Below are positions 22,411-32,784 of a stretch of 64,000 bases of DNA, in pieces. This DNA is from Oreohelix idahoensis. Lineage: Eukaryota > Mollusca > Gastropoda > Stylommatophora > Oreohelicidae. Position numbers and translations under genes: made by a program. The stretch covers positions 288,001 through 352,000 of the forward strand of contig JAMPIV010019879.1 in NCBI GenBank assembly GCA_024509875.1, in the 5' to 3' direction. Under the pieces are notes generated by a model. That model was not told the DNA's origin and did not search any database. It was given only the letters and a program-made list of their open reading frames with translations. Position 1 is the first letter of the stretch, and each line of letters opens with the position of its first letter.

Positions 22411-23925
22411 AGTAAGAGACAAGCAAGGAAATCTCATCACCACAGCACAGGGGCAGGAAACAAGATGGGCAGAGCACTTAAGAGAAACACTGAATAAGGA
22501 ACCACCAGAGACTCAGCTGAATGTTCCTGAGGCTGAAAGTGACTTAGACGTAAATACAGACATTCCACGAAAAGAAGAAATCATCACAGCTATCAAAGGG
22601 TTAAAAAATGGAAAAGCGCCTGGTCACGACAATCTAAATGCTGAGTTATTCAAGGCAGACCCTGAACTAGCAGCAGAACTATTAGAACCACTATTTGCGA
22701 AAGTCTGGGAAAAGCAGTTGACCATAAACTGAGGAAAGAACAAGCAGGCTTTAGAAAGAACAGAAGATTTGCAGATCATATATTTACCCTCAGGAACATT
22801 ATAGAGCAGTGCTCAGAATGGAAGAAACAGCTGTACATTAACTTTGTTGATTTTGAAAAGGCTTTCGACAGCATACACAGAGACAGCCTATGGAAAATAC
22901 TGAGGGCTTATGGAATTCCCAGCCGCATTGTTTCCATCATAAAAAGCCTCTATTCTAACTTTACGTGCAGTGTTGGATTGAGTAATGTAACTTTTGAAGT
23001 GAAAACAGGAGTACGACAGGGATGCCCCTTATCATCAACATTATTTTTGACAGCCATAGATTGGGTGATGCGCCAGACAACAGAGGGCAGTCCAAGAGGA
23101 ATTAGATGGACAACATTTTCTACACTGGAAGACCTGGAATATGCAGATGACATTGCACTACTCGCGCACTCACAACAACACATTCAAGACAAAATCGATA
23201 GACTGAATAAGTATGGCCAGCAGGTTGGCGTGAACATCAATCTGAAGAAGACAGAGGTCATGACACTAAATGTGGGCAATCCTGAGCCAATAATAGTAAG
23301 GAACCAGAAGTTAGAACAGTCAGACACATTTACTTACCTAGGATGCATAGCAACACCTGACGGCGGAACAAGCAAGGACATTAACAACAGAATGAATAAA
23401 GCGAGAACAGCCTTTGCTATTCTCAACAACATTTGGAAGTCTTCCCAGTACAGCACAAACACCAAATTAAGACTGTATGAGAGCTGTGTACTTTCTGTGC
23501 TTCTCTATGGTGCGGAATGTTGGAGAGTAACAGAGAAGGAAATGTCGAAACTGTCCTCCTTCCACACAATCTGCCTAAGGAAAATTCTCCGAATCTTATG
23601 GCCAAACACCATCAGCAACCAAGAACTACTTATTCGGAGTAACCAGGAGGACATGCACACCATCATAGCTGGCAGATGCTGGAGTTGGGTTGGCCACGTC
23701 CTCAGAAGGGACCCTGATACCATCACAAGAACAGCTATGCTATGGACCCCCGAGGGAAAGCGAAAGAGAGGCCAACGAAAAACAACTTGGCGGAAAACTG
23801 TGGAAGCCGAGATGCAAAGAATAAACCATAGTTGGGGCACTGTACGAAGGATGGCTGCCGACCGAGCAAAGTGGAATCAATTTGTTGCTGCCCTACAAGA
23901 CGCCACCAGGCGTGATGGCCGCTGA
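22411..23925 (+). pseudogene. LINE reverse transcriptase and C-terminus
   Basis: Resumes the outer LINE with VRDKQGNLITTAQGQETRWA, then EIITAIKGLKNGKAPGHDNL. About 22710-22732 an internal deletion joins WEKQ directly to VDHKLRKEQAGF, removing part of the first RT blocks and shifting frame. From about 22720 the frame is open to 23925: INFVDFEKAFDSIHRDSLWK, KTGVRQGCPLSSTLFLTAID, catalytic EYADDIALLAH, LLYGAECWRVTEKEMSKLSS, and RCWSWVGHVLRRDPDTITRT. It ends WNQFVAALQDATRRDGR. The 3' UTR is very short, followed by (AAG)n. RT is catalytically complete around YADD but upstream blocks are deleted. Confidence 0.85.
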
Positions 23926-23967
23926 CTGCTTTGGCGGTTATGGATCAAAGAAGAAGAAGTCAAATAG

Positions 23968-25695
23968 CAGCTATTGCTCGTTGTTCTGATATTTGTTTCA
24001 TATATATCTAGTGGACACAAGTGAGGAGATACAAATTTTAAAAATAGCAAGTGACTTTTCAATCACCTGTTATTTTTCATTTCTGTACCTTATGGCCAAG
24101 TCATCAGAAGATGTTTTTTTTAAAATTATTTAATTTGTCCTGACGTTTTACTGGAGGGGAGTGAATTGTGGTACATACGGTTAAAAATTGTTTTCTTGTG
24201 TCCAGCGACTTGATACTCGTGAGTTTTCATTCAGAATGAAGACATTACATTTTTAAAACCGAGGGATACTGTGATTTCAAATGCCAGCAAGAAGGGACTA
24301 GCCCTTAAATTTCTCGTTTAAAAATCTTTCTCGTTTCCCCCTCCATCACCTAGAGATCTACCAAACCATCCCTTGTGATCTAATGGTAGACTGGGATCTA
24401 CCTGATGCCGACCCCTGCTACACATCATACACTACTTATAAACAAATTTATCAATTTAACTCTCATCCAATGCTACAAAATGATCATGCTTTTCATTTTA
24501 TCGTGTTCTACCTGTCTTTTTATCCATATTGTACCTTCCTTATATTTCTTCCTAGCCCGTATTTTCTCTCATATTGAACGCATGACTCAGGTTTCATGTT
24601 GTTATTTTCGCATATCTATCCTGGGTAGAGATAACGTAAACAACCCAGGTTGGAGCAGACAGATGGGTCTGCCTTGCCTATGTTTAAACACACATAGGCA
24701 CAGATTTCTCTCGCGTGCCAAGCTGGGCACCCCACACTTCTCGTGTTGACAATCCAGAGATAAACTGCGATAGTACCTTGGGTGTGGCAGGATATTAGGT
24801 AACTTTACCGCGAGTGAACACCTGTTTGTTAGCCATTACGATAAATTAAACTGAAGGTTTGTTATGAATTACAGACACGCGTCATCTAAAAGCGGCAGTG
24901 CCAATACCTTATATGGGAGAAGTTTGAAAATTGTTGGTTGTCATGAGAATGAAGGGGGGAGAAGATATATACAAAGTCAAGCATTTAAATTTGCTTGGTC
25001 TAGCCAAAATATATTAAAATAGACTGAGTTTGATTGGCGACTTTCACCACGTAGAAAGATGGGGAAGCATGGGCGAAAGGCCTCATATAATGTAGCACAT
25101 TTTCAGACTCCAGCACTGTATTCCACTGAGTCAAGATGATGCCTTCAGACTAGCCAGGACCGAAGAAAAGTAGGATTTCAAGAAAAAGGATTGGACAACG
25201 TATTGAGAATCTTCTGTAATTAACCAGCAAGAAAACTTGACTTCATAATACTGGAAACCACAAAGTCTTCAGGACCTCTAAACAGGATAACAGTGGGATT
25301 ATAATTAAAGTAATACTCAACTACCTGTTAGACGGCCTTAAAACCTGTGGCCCGACATTGTTCAGAAGTCTTTCTGTGCCAGATGTCTTTTAAAAAATAT
25401 AACCCGATACGGGGTAAGTTGTAACATATACAATTTTATCATTTCATATTTTGCATTTGACATGTTTAACTCGCTGGTGGTTGTACAAGTTCATATGAGG
25501 CTGGCAACCTCAGCATATGAAAATGATAGTCATGAACCACCACAACATGCACTGGTGACTGCTTCATGCCAGTTCTATCACAGGAACCAAAAGCACAGGT
25601 AGCCCCAAGCTCCAAGTGGAGCAGGGAGTGGATGATGATGACATTATGGTGTACATATTTATTATATTAACATTTTAATAAGTTCATATGTATGT
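23968..25695. other. Non-coding stretch, no gene recognised
   Basis: AT-rich DNA between the LINE and the piggyBac. The overlapping frames at 24383-24749 have no recognisable domain. Around 25500 the sequence catatgaggctggcaacctc recalls wording near 49690 and 50540 ('ggctagcaacctcatcat', 'agctggcaacatcatt'), so an old dispersed repeat is possible but its limits are unclear. Confidence 0.45.
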
Positions 25696-25699
25696 TTAA

Positions 25700-28314
25700 C
25701 ACTTTGCTGACCAGCAATCCGGAGCATTAATGTCTCCCATTACCAAGGGTGTTTGCAGATTTCTTTAAAAATAACTGTTTTTTTTTTTAAATTCATAAAA
25801 AATTGAAAAACAGACATAGGGTTTTGAAATTTTCAGAGCGCCATTATAAATGGTTGCTACATCTGAAAAAATATATTTTATGCAAATTGGTCACATGATC
25901 ATGGCGGCCATCTTGAATTTGTGTGGCTATTTATAGAAATTTCAGGAGATGTTTTAAAACCATGATATTTTTCCAGTGTTTAGTGAATTTGTTCGATGTC
26001 AGTGCAATAAAATGTTAGGGACATTGATGGCAATGAACAAAATAAGCTTGATTGACGTACTGATTTAACGATTAACCATGTATCTCAACATAAAAGGCTA
26101 ACAAAAATTGTGAATAAAATGCAAAGAAAATTTAATTTTTGTATTTGTCTTTTTTGAGTGGATTGTGTCTGCGGCATCTGACAATGAGTGTTTGTGAATG
26201 TTTGAGTAGTTAAGTACCTCAAGTTGGAGTCTGAGCTGCTTCCTTCATTAACTGGGGTTGAAGTTGTAGCTGTAGGCCTCTGCAAGAGTCTTTGTCTGGA
26301 TCGTTGATAATCCTCGACTGTGTGGTATAACTTGAAGCAGGGTATTGTGCATAGAGGTACATTGCAATCTGGGCAGTACATGACAGTCTGGCTTCTTTTC
26401 CCTGCAGCCTTACACACTTTACAGTCTGGTTTGTACCTTGCCCTTTCATATTTATCAATGAAGTGGCGCTCAGTAAGTCGTGTTGTTGTGACTTGTGGTT
26501 TTGAAGGTGTCACATTGCGTCGAAGAATAGCAGGTTCAATAAGAGCGAGACTGACATCCTGCCTGAACTTCTTTGCTGTGATCTTTTTTGTAGAGTTGGC
26601 AGTGTTGTAGGTTATGTGCCCATTGACCAGGGCAGTTTCAACTAAGAAATGATATAATGGAAGGTACCATTTATAGGATCTGTGTGGGTAGGGGTAGCTT
26701 GCACCCAGTTGGCTGAAGCGGTCGACACCTCCCATACTTTTGTTGTATTTTTCTGCTAGCACTGGCTTCTGAATTGTTCTGTCCTCAGGTATTCCTCATT
26801 TTCTAACTGTCTTGTCCATAACATCATTGGAGTGAACAGTAAATATAAGGTTAACTCTTTTTGTGTCATGCCAGGTAACTGCCAACATGCCTTTATCTTC
26901 TGTGGCACAAAACACAGGATGATCTGCCTTTTTCAATTTGAGTTGCTTTTTCTTCAGTGCTTCAGGAAAATGCTTCCTATTCTCAGCTACTGTTCCACAT
27001 GCACCAATCTGAATTTCTGTCAGCTCTTGAAATAAAGCTGGGGCTGAATAAAAGCTGTCGCAGTAGAGAATATGTCCTTTGTTGCCATATCCATCAAGAA
27101 GATCTTTCACAACCCTAGAAGTTGCCCCAACACAACCTTCATCATTTGCCTTACCAGTATAAATTTTCAATTTCAGGCAGTATTGTGTTTTAGCATCAGT
27201 GAGTACAAATACTTTGAATCCCCACTTTGTGGGTTTTGCTGGCAGGTATTGCTTGAAATATATTCTACCCTTGAACCTCACCATCGATTCATCTATTGAC
27301 AACTCCCGCCCAGGTGTGTAGTGTTGCTTATATGTAGGCAAAATAATATCCAGTATGGGTCTGAGCTTGAAGAGGGGGTCATACCCAGGCTGCCCCCTCT
27401 CAATTCTGTTATCATTATTATTAAAATGGAGATTTCTGTGGAGCTGTTGGTGCCTGTTCCGACTCATGACCCTCGAATATGGTGTATCATTCAACCAAAA
27501 GTTCTTACACCAGTAGTCTGAGACTGCTGGTTTGCAACACATTCCCATACCAATCTGAAGGCCTATGAATGCAGAAATTTCAACTGCATCTGTTTTATCC
27601 CAAGTACGTTTCTTGTATTTAGCATTTCCTGTGTACTAAGAGAGGTGATTTTCTCCGTACCTATTCACTTCGTCAGTGATCAGATCTATGGCAGTGTCGG
27701 GGAAAAAAAAGTTTGAAAAAAATCAATGGACATATATTCAGTTGTGTCTGCCGTGACACCTTGTTGTTCTTCATATGGAGGAAGCATGTCAAGCTCAACA
27801 AGTTCATTTTGAGCAAGCTTTCTCCATCTCCACAGATTATTTTGATGTGCAGTCTTGCTGTGGTCTCTTGTGCCACGCCCATCTCCTGCTTCAGATGTAC
27901 CTACATCACATCCAAATTCGTTGTCGTTACTGTCAGTTGCGTTACTATTGAGTGATACATCTCTACTTAGCCATGAGATTTCACTTTCGGCCCCAGATTT
28001 GCTGCCAGAGTCAGAATCATCTCTGTTATAAGTCTGGTTTTCATCATCACACATGATGAAAACAAAGAACGGGCTCTTGTACTAAAAATAATGAAATTTT
28101 AATCAAAACTCCGCTAGAAACAGCGCTTCACGATATCACTCATGGGCGCAGCCATTTTGGAATGTTACAAATACCCGGATGAGGCTTGTTTCGTAAAACT
28201 ATCGATACGGCTGTCTGTTGCGTTGGTAGTGTTACTAATTCGACTTTTGTCAAATCTGGTCAGCAAGGGTTTAAACCGGAAATTCGACAATTGTCGAATT
28301 TGGTCAGCAAAGTG
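25700..28314 (-). mobile_element. piggyBac element 1 with TTAA and TIRs
   Basis: Both ends abut TTAA (25696-25699 and 28315-28318). The left end reads cactttgctgacca and the right end ttggtcagcaaagtg, so the 14-15-bp terminal inverted repeats are nearly perfect. Length is 2615 bp with a transposase on the minus strand. TTAA target duplication and precise TIRs are piggyBac hallmarks. The right end carries a second, internal copy of the terminal ~40 bp and a 20-bp palindrome. The flanks (catatgtatgt and acatatgtaa) form a near-palindrome around TTAA. Confidence 0.93.
26085..28054 (-). pseudogene. piggyBac transposase, frameshifted
   Basis: Three minus-strand pieces. The N-terminal acidic segment (28054-27686) begins MCDDENQTYNRDDSDSGSKS and runs to a poly-T/C slip near 27700. 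A shifted part with a TAG near 27630 leads to the core (27548-26796): FWLNDTPYSRVMSRNRHQQL, then ELSIDESMVRFKGR (first catalytic Asp) and ILYCDSFYSAPALFQ (second). After a shift near 26790 the frame continues MLAEKYNKSMGGVDRFSQLG (third Asp) and ends in a cysteine-rich finger, CKVCKAAGKRSQTVMYCPDC, with CF..YH. All three catalytic aspartates survive, but two frameshifts and a stop inactivate it. Confidence 0.9.
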
Positions 28315-28318
28315 TTAA

Positions 28319-30643
28319 ACATATGTAAACCAGGCAAAACTCGATTACCTGAGCGAACAATGATTTTTCATCCTGTCCACTGGGTTTATGATTTATGCTA
28401 AGGGAGGGTAAAATTACTGAGAAAAAAGGGGCAGTGGAAGTGACAGCTGGAAGGCTCCTGACTAGTGTCAGGAAACCAATACTTAGCAGAAACATTTGTT
28501 TCTTCTACAAGTTTGTGGTACATGTTGGAGATACCAGTGTGTGATACCAGCTCGATACGAGTCTGTGGATCAAGAGCTTGTGATCTACGCTAGATGCCTG
28601 CCTTTGATGGGTTGTAAAGATCCTTGCCTTGACGTTAGGAGCGGTTACCCCTGCAACTACGACTGGGACGTGCCCTCACCTCAGAAGTCAACAACTGATG
28701 GAGCAGTCAGCAAACTAGTCCAACATCTGGCGAGTTAAGTGATTTTAACCCGGCCATAGCAAAAGACACTCTCCTCTAAAATTCCAAAAACCATCCACAC
28801 TTTAATTTTCTGTGAGGAAAAATCCATTTCAATTTCTAAATTTATTTATTTATTTACTCGTGTTAAACAATAATTGATTATTAAATTTGCTATATGTATT
28901 TACAAATTAATAGTTGATTTAATTATTACAGAGAGAAGTACACACGTATGAATCAGGTATCTTAAATATAAATACAACAGAGCTACTAAAGTAATATTTT
29001 ACTGAATAATTCAATTGAGGGCTCAGAAACGAGCTAATATATCTTTCTCTTCATAGAAGGGGTGGGCAGATGCAAAGTTCACGAATGCTTTGATAAATTC
29101 TGCGTTGTGCTTTACTTCTGAAAAATCCTATGATGACTCCCTAAAATAGAAGCACTATCTTTTATTTACAACTCTGCCAAGAGCAATCTTGAGCAAAGGA
29201 AGATACCTTTAAAGACCCACATTGTATACTCTAAATTTTGGCCATTGTTGGACCATCACTGCAGAGCAGGGGAAGCAATCTCGTGACATCCAAAAATAAA
29301 AAACAAAAACAGTACAAACGTGCATTTCAAATATGGCATGTAAAGTTATGAAAGCATGACCACAGTAGTCAGTAATGGAATGATACTATGAGGCACTCTT
29401 TTTCTCGTCTCCATGAACCTTTTTTCAACATTGAAAGCTAAAAAATATTTAGTTTCCTCCATTCCTCCTTTACACTCTGCCAATTACAATAGAAGTATCT
29501 GATAAAACTTCCAAATGAATGTTAAAGTCTGGACATCTTAGTACCTAATAAACCATTTCATAAAGCTTAAACCTAACCATTTACCTGCAAAACAAGTTAC
29601 GCAAACTGTTCATACAAAAGTAACTAACATCCTACCAAACAAATCTGTCATTTCATTCACAAACAATCACACATTTCTAATGTGCCGGTTCTAACAATGA
29701 TAAGAGTAGAAGCTGTCTTTTAAATGGCTTTAATGCTAACCATGTCCAAAGGACACCATAGGTGTGATATAAGGAGTTCATAGGGAGTTACCAACAATGA
29801 TTAGCTCTCGTTAATACAATGGCTATTATACAGTAATCCCTTGCCAACTGTGAGTTTAGCAAATATGAATTTACCTTTGTAAGTTTGAAGAAGGTAATTC
29901 CTTATGCTTAGTTAGGGATCTCTGTATCTTTATTTGTACAAAAAAAAAAGCATTTAAAAAATAATAAATAAAAGCAGCAACTGAAACAAAAGCAATATTA
30001 CTGAAAAGCTGTGCAGTCAATTGTAAATCAAATTGGAAATCTGGCTAGGAACTGCTGTCAGGGCGAAGATACGGAAATTAATCAGAGTGATATGTAATGT
30101 GTGTAGTTCAGTGATATATACTCATTTAAACAATATTTTACAAGACACCTGAAATGATAGAAGCACTATCAAGCCTGATACAGGCCATAAATGTGTGGGG
30201 GAAAAGTGCTGGCAAAAGATTAGTATGAATTATTTCTCAAATTAAAAATAAACTGAAGTTTGTCGTGTCTGATTACTAGAGACAATAAAACTAGTACCAT
30301 ATTTTTGTTTGAAAAGTGTATTCGTGTCTGATAACCCTACAAGTAATATTTGTGAGTTAATAATATGTTTCTGCAAAACGAAAAATGAAACAAAAACAAA
30401 CAAAAAAAAATAAAAAATTTTGAAGTTTATCACTTTTGTTCACATGACATGTGGTAAAAATATTTAAATTCATAATGTCTGTTTCTTTTAATAGTAAAAT
30501 TTAAAATGCCTATATCCACTCTTTCTATTTAAAAAATGACAAGTTCATCTTGTCTATTTACCATATCAGATTTTGTATGCAAGTAATCATGACTATTTAA
30601 ATGGTATGTTTTTTCACAGAAATATATGATTACAGCTAATAAG
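28319..30643. other. Non-coding stretch, weak open frame only
   Basis: Mostly AT-rich. One 80-codon plus frame (28496-28738) is rich in Cys and Tyr (MFLLQVCGTCWRYQCVIPAR) but matches nothing I know, and its splice context is unclear. An A run lies at 29939-29949. No RNA gene or intact element was seen before the SINE. Confidence 0.45.
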
Positions 30644-30895
30644 TGGGAGCCGAGGTAGCATAGTGGTTGGTGCACTGGCTTCCTAGCTCAGTGGTCTATG
30701 GTTCGATCACCAGATGAGGTGGGATATTTTTAGGCCGCAAACGGCTCCTGGGTCGACCCAGCCCCAACTGGGTACCAGAGCAACTCTGGGAAGGTTAAGG
30801 CGGCCGGCGTGATGCTGACCACATCACCCCAAGTGTGCCGATGGTCAAGAAAATATATGCCTCAATGGGCATGTAACGGGATCCTTTAGCTCCCC
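30644..30895 (+). mobile_element. tRNA-derived SINE with 14-bp target duplication
   Basis: This 252-bp element is flanked by a perfect duplication ttacagctaataag (30630-30643 and 30896-30909). The head carries a pol III A box (tagcatagtggttgg, about 30656) and a B box (ggttcgatcacc, about 30701) at tRNA-like spacing. The body includes 'gcggccggcgtgatgctgac' and 'caccccaagtgtgccgatgg', and the 3' end is cctttagctcccc with no long A tail. Mobilisation would depend on a partner LINE that I cannot name. Confidence 0.9.
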
Positions 30896-30909
30896 TTACA
30901 GCTAATAAG

Positions 30910-32238
30910 AATACAACCAGCCCATTTTGTCAATGACTACTTCCAATGAATCAAAAGTCATTATTTAGGTATCATGTAAGTCTAAAATAACATATCAAAT
31001 GATAGTAGTTGTATAAAATGATTGAGATCTGAGCTCTTTTAATGAAAAAAAATAATGCTGGTCTATAGAAAATATAGAACAAACTAAAAATGTATGGTGA
31101 ATCAACCTCACATATGCATGGAGGCATACCTGGAGTCATCCTTATATGACCACCAGCTAAGGAAACTGCTATAGTATACAGATGTGGATATGAACCTGTC
31201 TGTGAGGCTAATTACACCCTCATTGACTCTTGAAATCATCCATACACTTCCAGGGATTTCCCCTGTGGTGAAACATGTTGAGAACCCAGCATTACATACT
31301 AAGCTTGGAGGAGTCACCTGAGCCCCAGATATAACTCTGGCTTTTACCTGGTTGGCTACATGCAGGAGGATCTCGCAGGGGACCCATGATAGGCAGGGGA
31401 GCTATGGGGCTCTGTGTAGGACATAAAAATTCCTTGGGAGAGACCAGAACCAGAGTACAGTATTTAGCTATGCATATTTGGAGAGCCACCCTTCGATGGC
31501 AGAGAATGCACAGTATGCCACACGCTTCTTCCTCCTAGCTTGCGACTAGATGTGACGATCCTTAAAGGGCAAGTTAAGATAGAGAAACTGAAGCCCATAA
31601 CTTCAACTCAACAAGTTTCGGAATGGCAGAAAAGCCACAAGAAAAGCCTAGATCTACAGTGTAGATAATACCAAGAAGCCTTCAACCTGGTATTGGCTGC
31701 AAAAGAGTGAGAAGCTTACATTATTTGTCATCATGATCAGGTCTGGCCACCACTGCCACTAAAGTCTAGACACGTTAAATTAAATAAAACATGTTCTTGT
31801 TCTCTTTTATTACAAAGAAATATCTGAAATGTTGATATGGCACAATAATACTTACACACTAAACTGTGTTCGTACAAGCTTCAGACAACTCATTGCTTTG
31901 TGAATGAGAAGTACTTAAAAAATACAAATTCTTTTGTCGTTGTCTCTAGACTTCGTGGACCCTGTTTGCTAAATTGTTTTGGGGGGAAAAAACAAAACCA
32001 ATTCTGACTACACAAAGTAGTTACCTCTCGACAGGCACAGCACCTAGAACATTATCAAATTGCTTAGCTGGAAATGCCAATTCAGATCATTTTACTTTTT
32101 TTTTTTTTTTAAATTCTGTTATACGATTACTGATAACGTAAATTTTTTAAAGTTACAATGGATCCAGTTCATGACTTTCACGGGCGTCTGATGCGAACGT
32201 CACTCGTGTAGAGACACAAGAAATATGACAAGACAAAT
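30910..32238. other. Non-coding stretch downstream of the host gene
   Basis: No convincing coding frame. The piece at about 31270-31780, containing 'gcaggaggatctcgcagggg' and ending 'ggccaccactgccactaaag', is richer in GC and may be an old repeat. I could not assign it to a family. Confidence 0.4.
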
Positions 32239-32244
32239 TTTATT
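32239..32244 (-). terminator. Candidate polyadenylation signal of the coiled-coil gene
   Basis: On the minus strand this hexamer reads AATAAA. It lies about 107 nt beyond the stop codon of exon D (TGA at 32351-32353), a sensible 3' UTR length. The element is common by chance in AT-rich DNA. Confidence 0.45.
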
Positions 32245-32350
32245 TCCCCCAAGTTCACCAAAAACTTGTAATATTGTTAAACAAGTTTTAATTTTTTTTT
32301 AAAACAAATAATACCAAATATCAAATGCTGTTGCCTGCCACAAGTATCAC

Positions 32351-32446
32351 TCATCTGAGGCCACTGAAAGTCTCCTTCAAGTGGTTTATAGATTCTTGGT
32401 ACATGTTCCTCTCTTCCATCATTCTCTGGCTCTCCTCCATCAAATG
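32351..32446 (-). CDS. Exon D, terminal exon of a coiled-coil protein
   Basis: Read on the minus strand, a ttctag acceptor is followed by 31 codons and TGA: HLMEESQRMMEERNMYQESI then NHLKETFSGLR. It starts in phase 0, which matches the phase-0 end of exon C. The heptad-like spacing of Leu/Met/Ile and the many Glu/Arg indicate a coiled coil continuing from exon C. I do not recognise the family. The LTR retrotransposon begins only ~340 bp upstream in the intron. The evidence is reading-frame quality plus splice and phase fit. No transcript was seen. Confidence 0.65.
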   Translation of the reverse strand, partial: HLMEESQRMMEERNMYQESINHLKETFSGLR

Positions 32447-32784
32447 CTAGAATATAGAAGAATGAAACATGACAGTACCTTCTCTAACTATTTTCTCTAA
32501 AACAAAGGTAAGAAGTTCTATTAATGTATTACTCAGAAAATTATTCAGATTTTCACAGGAGCATAATCAGCGACTTCTATTTCAGATCACACATTTTTAA
32601 TTAATTTTGTACGTATTTAACTTGGTTCCCACTTTTTTCATCTTCTGTTTTTGTTTGTTTATCCCTGACAAAGGCTTTAGGGCTGCAACATAGGCAATTC
32701 TCTTTATCCTTAGCCTCTAGTTAAGATGCAACACTTATTTCTGTGTACCCACCGTAATATACTACTCAAAAATCTACAAATATG

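Larger units (their letters stand above)
17244..23957 (+). mobile_element. APE-type LINE, full span, split by another LINE
   Basis: The element is bounded by a perfect 10-bp target duplication, agtcaaatag (17234-17243 and 23958-23967), and ends in a short (AAG)n tail. Parts in order are a short 5' leader, an endonuclease domain, a linker, a foreign ~3.7 kb insertion, then RT and the C-terminal region. The TSD across the whole composite shows that the inner element arrived later. Its clade is a broad RTE/CR1-like guess: endonuclease, RT, no RNase H. Copies of the same family lie at 14224-15220 (-) and 62273-62447 (+). Confidence 0.9.

Noticed and set aside
28496..28738. 80-codon plus frame as a small Cys-rich gene or exon
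   Set aside because: Protein-like in places, but with no recognised family, uncertain splice sites, and location beside an old transposon.
31270..31780. GC-richer block as a LINE 3' end
   Set aside because: The wording at the end (ggccaccactgccac) felt LINE-like, but I could not align it to any element here or read a supporting frame.
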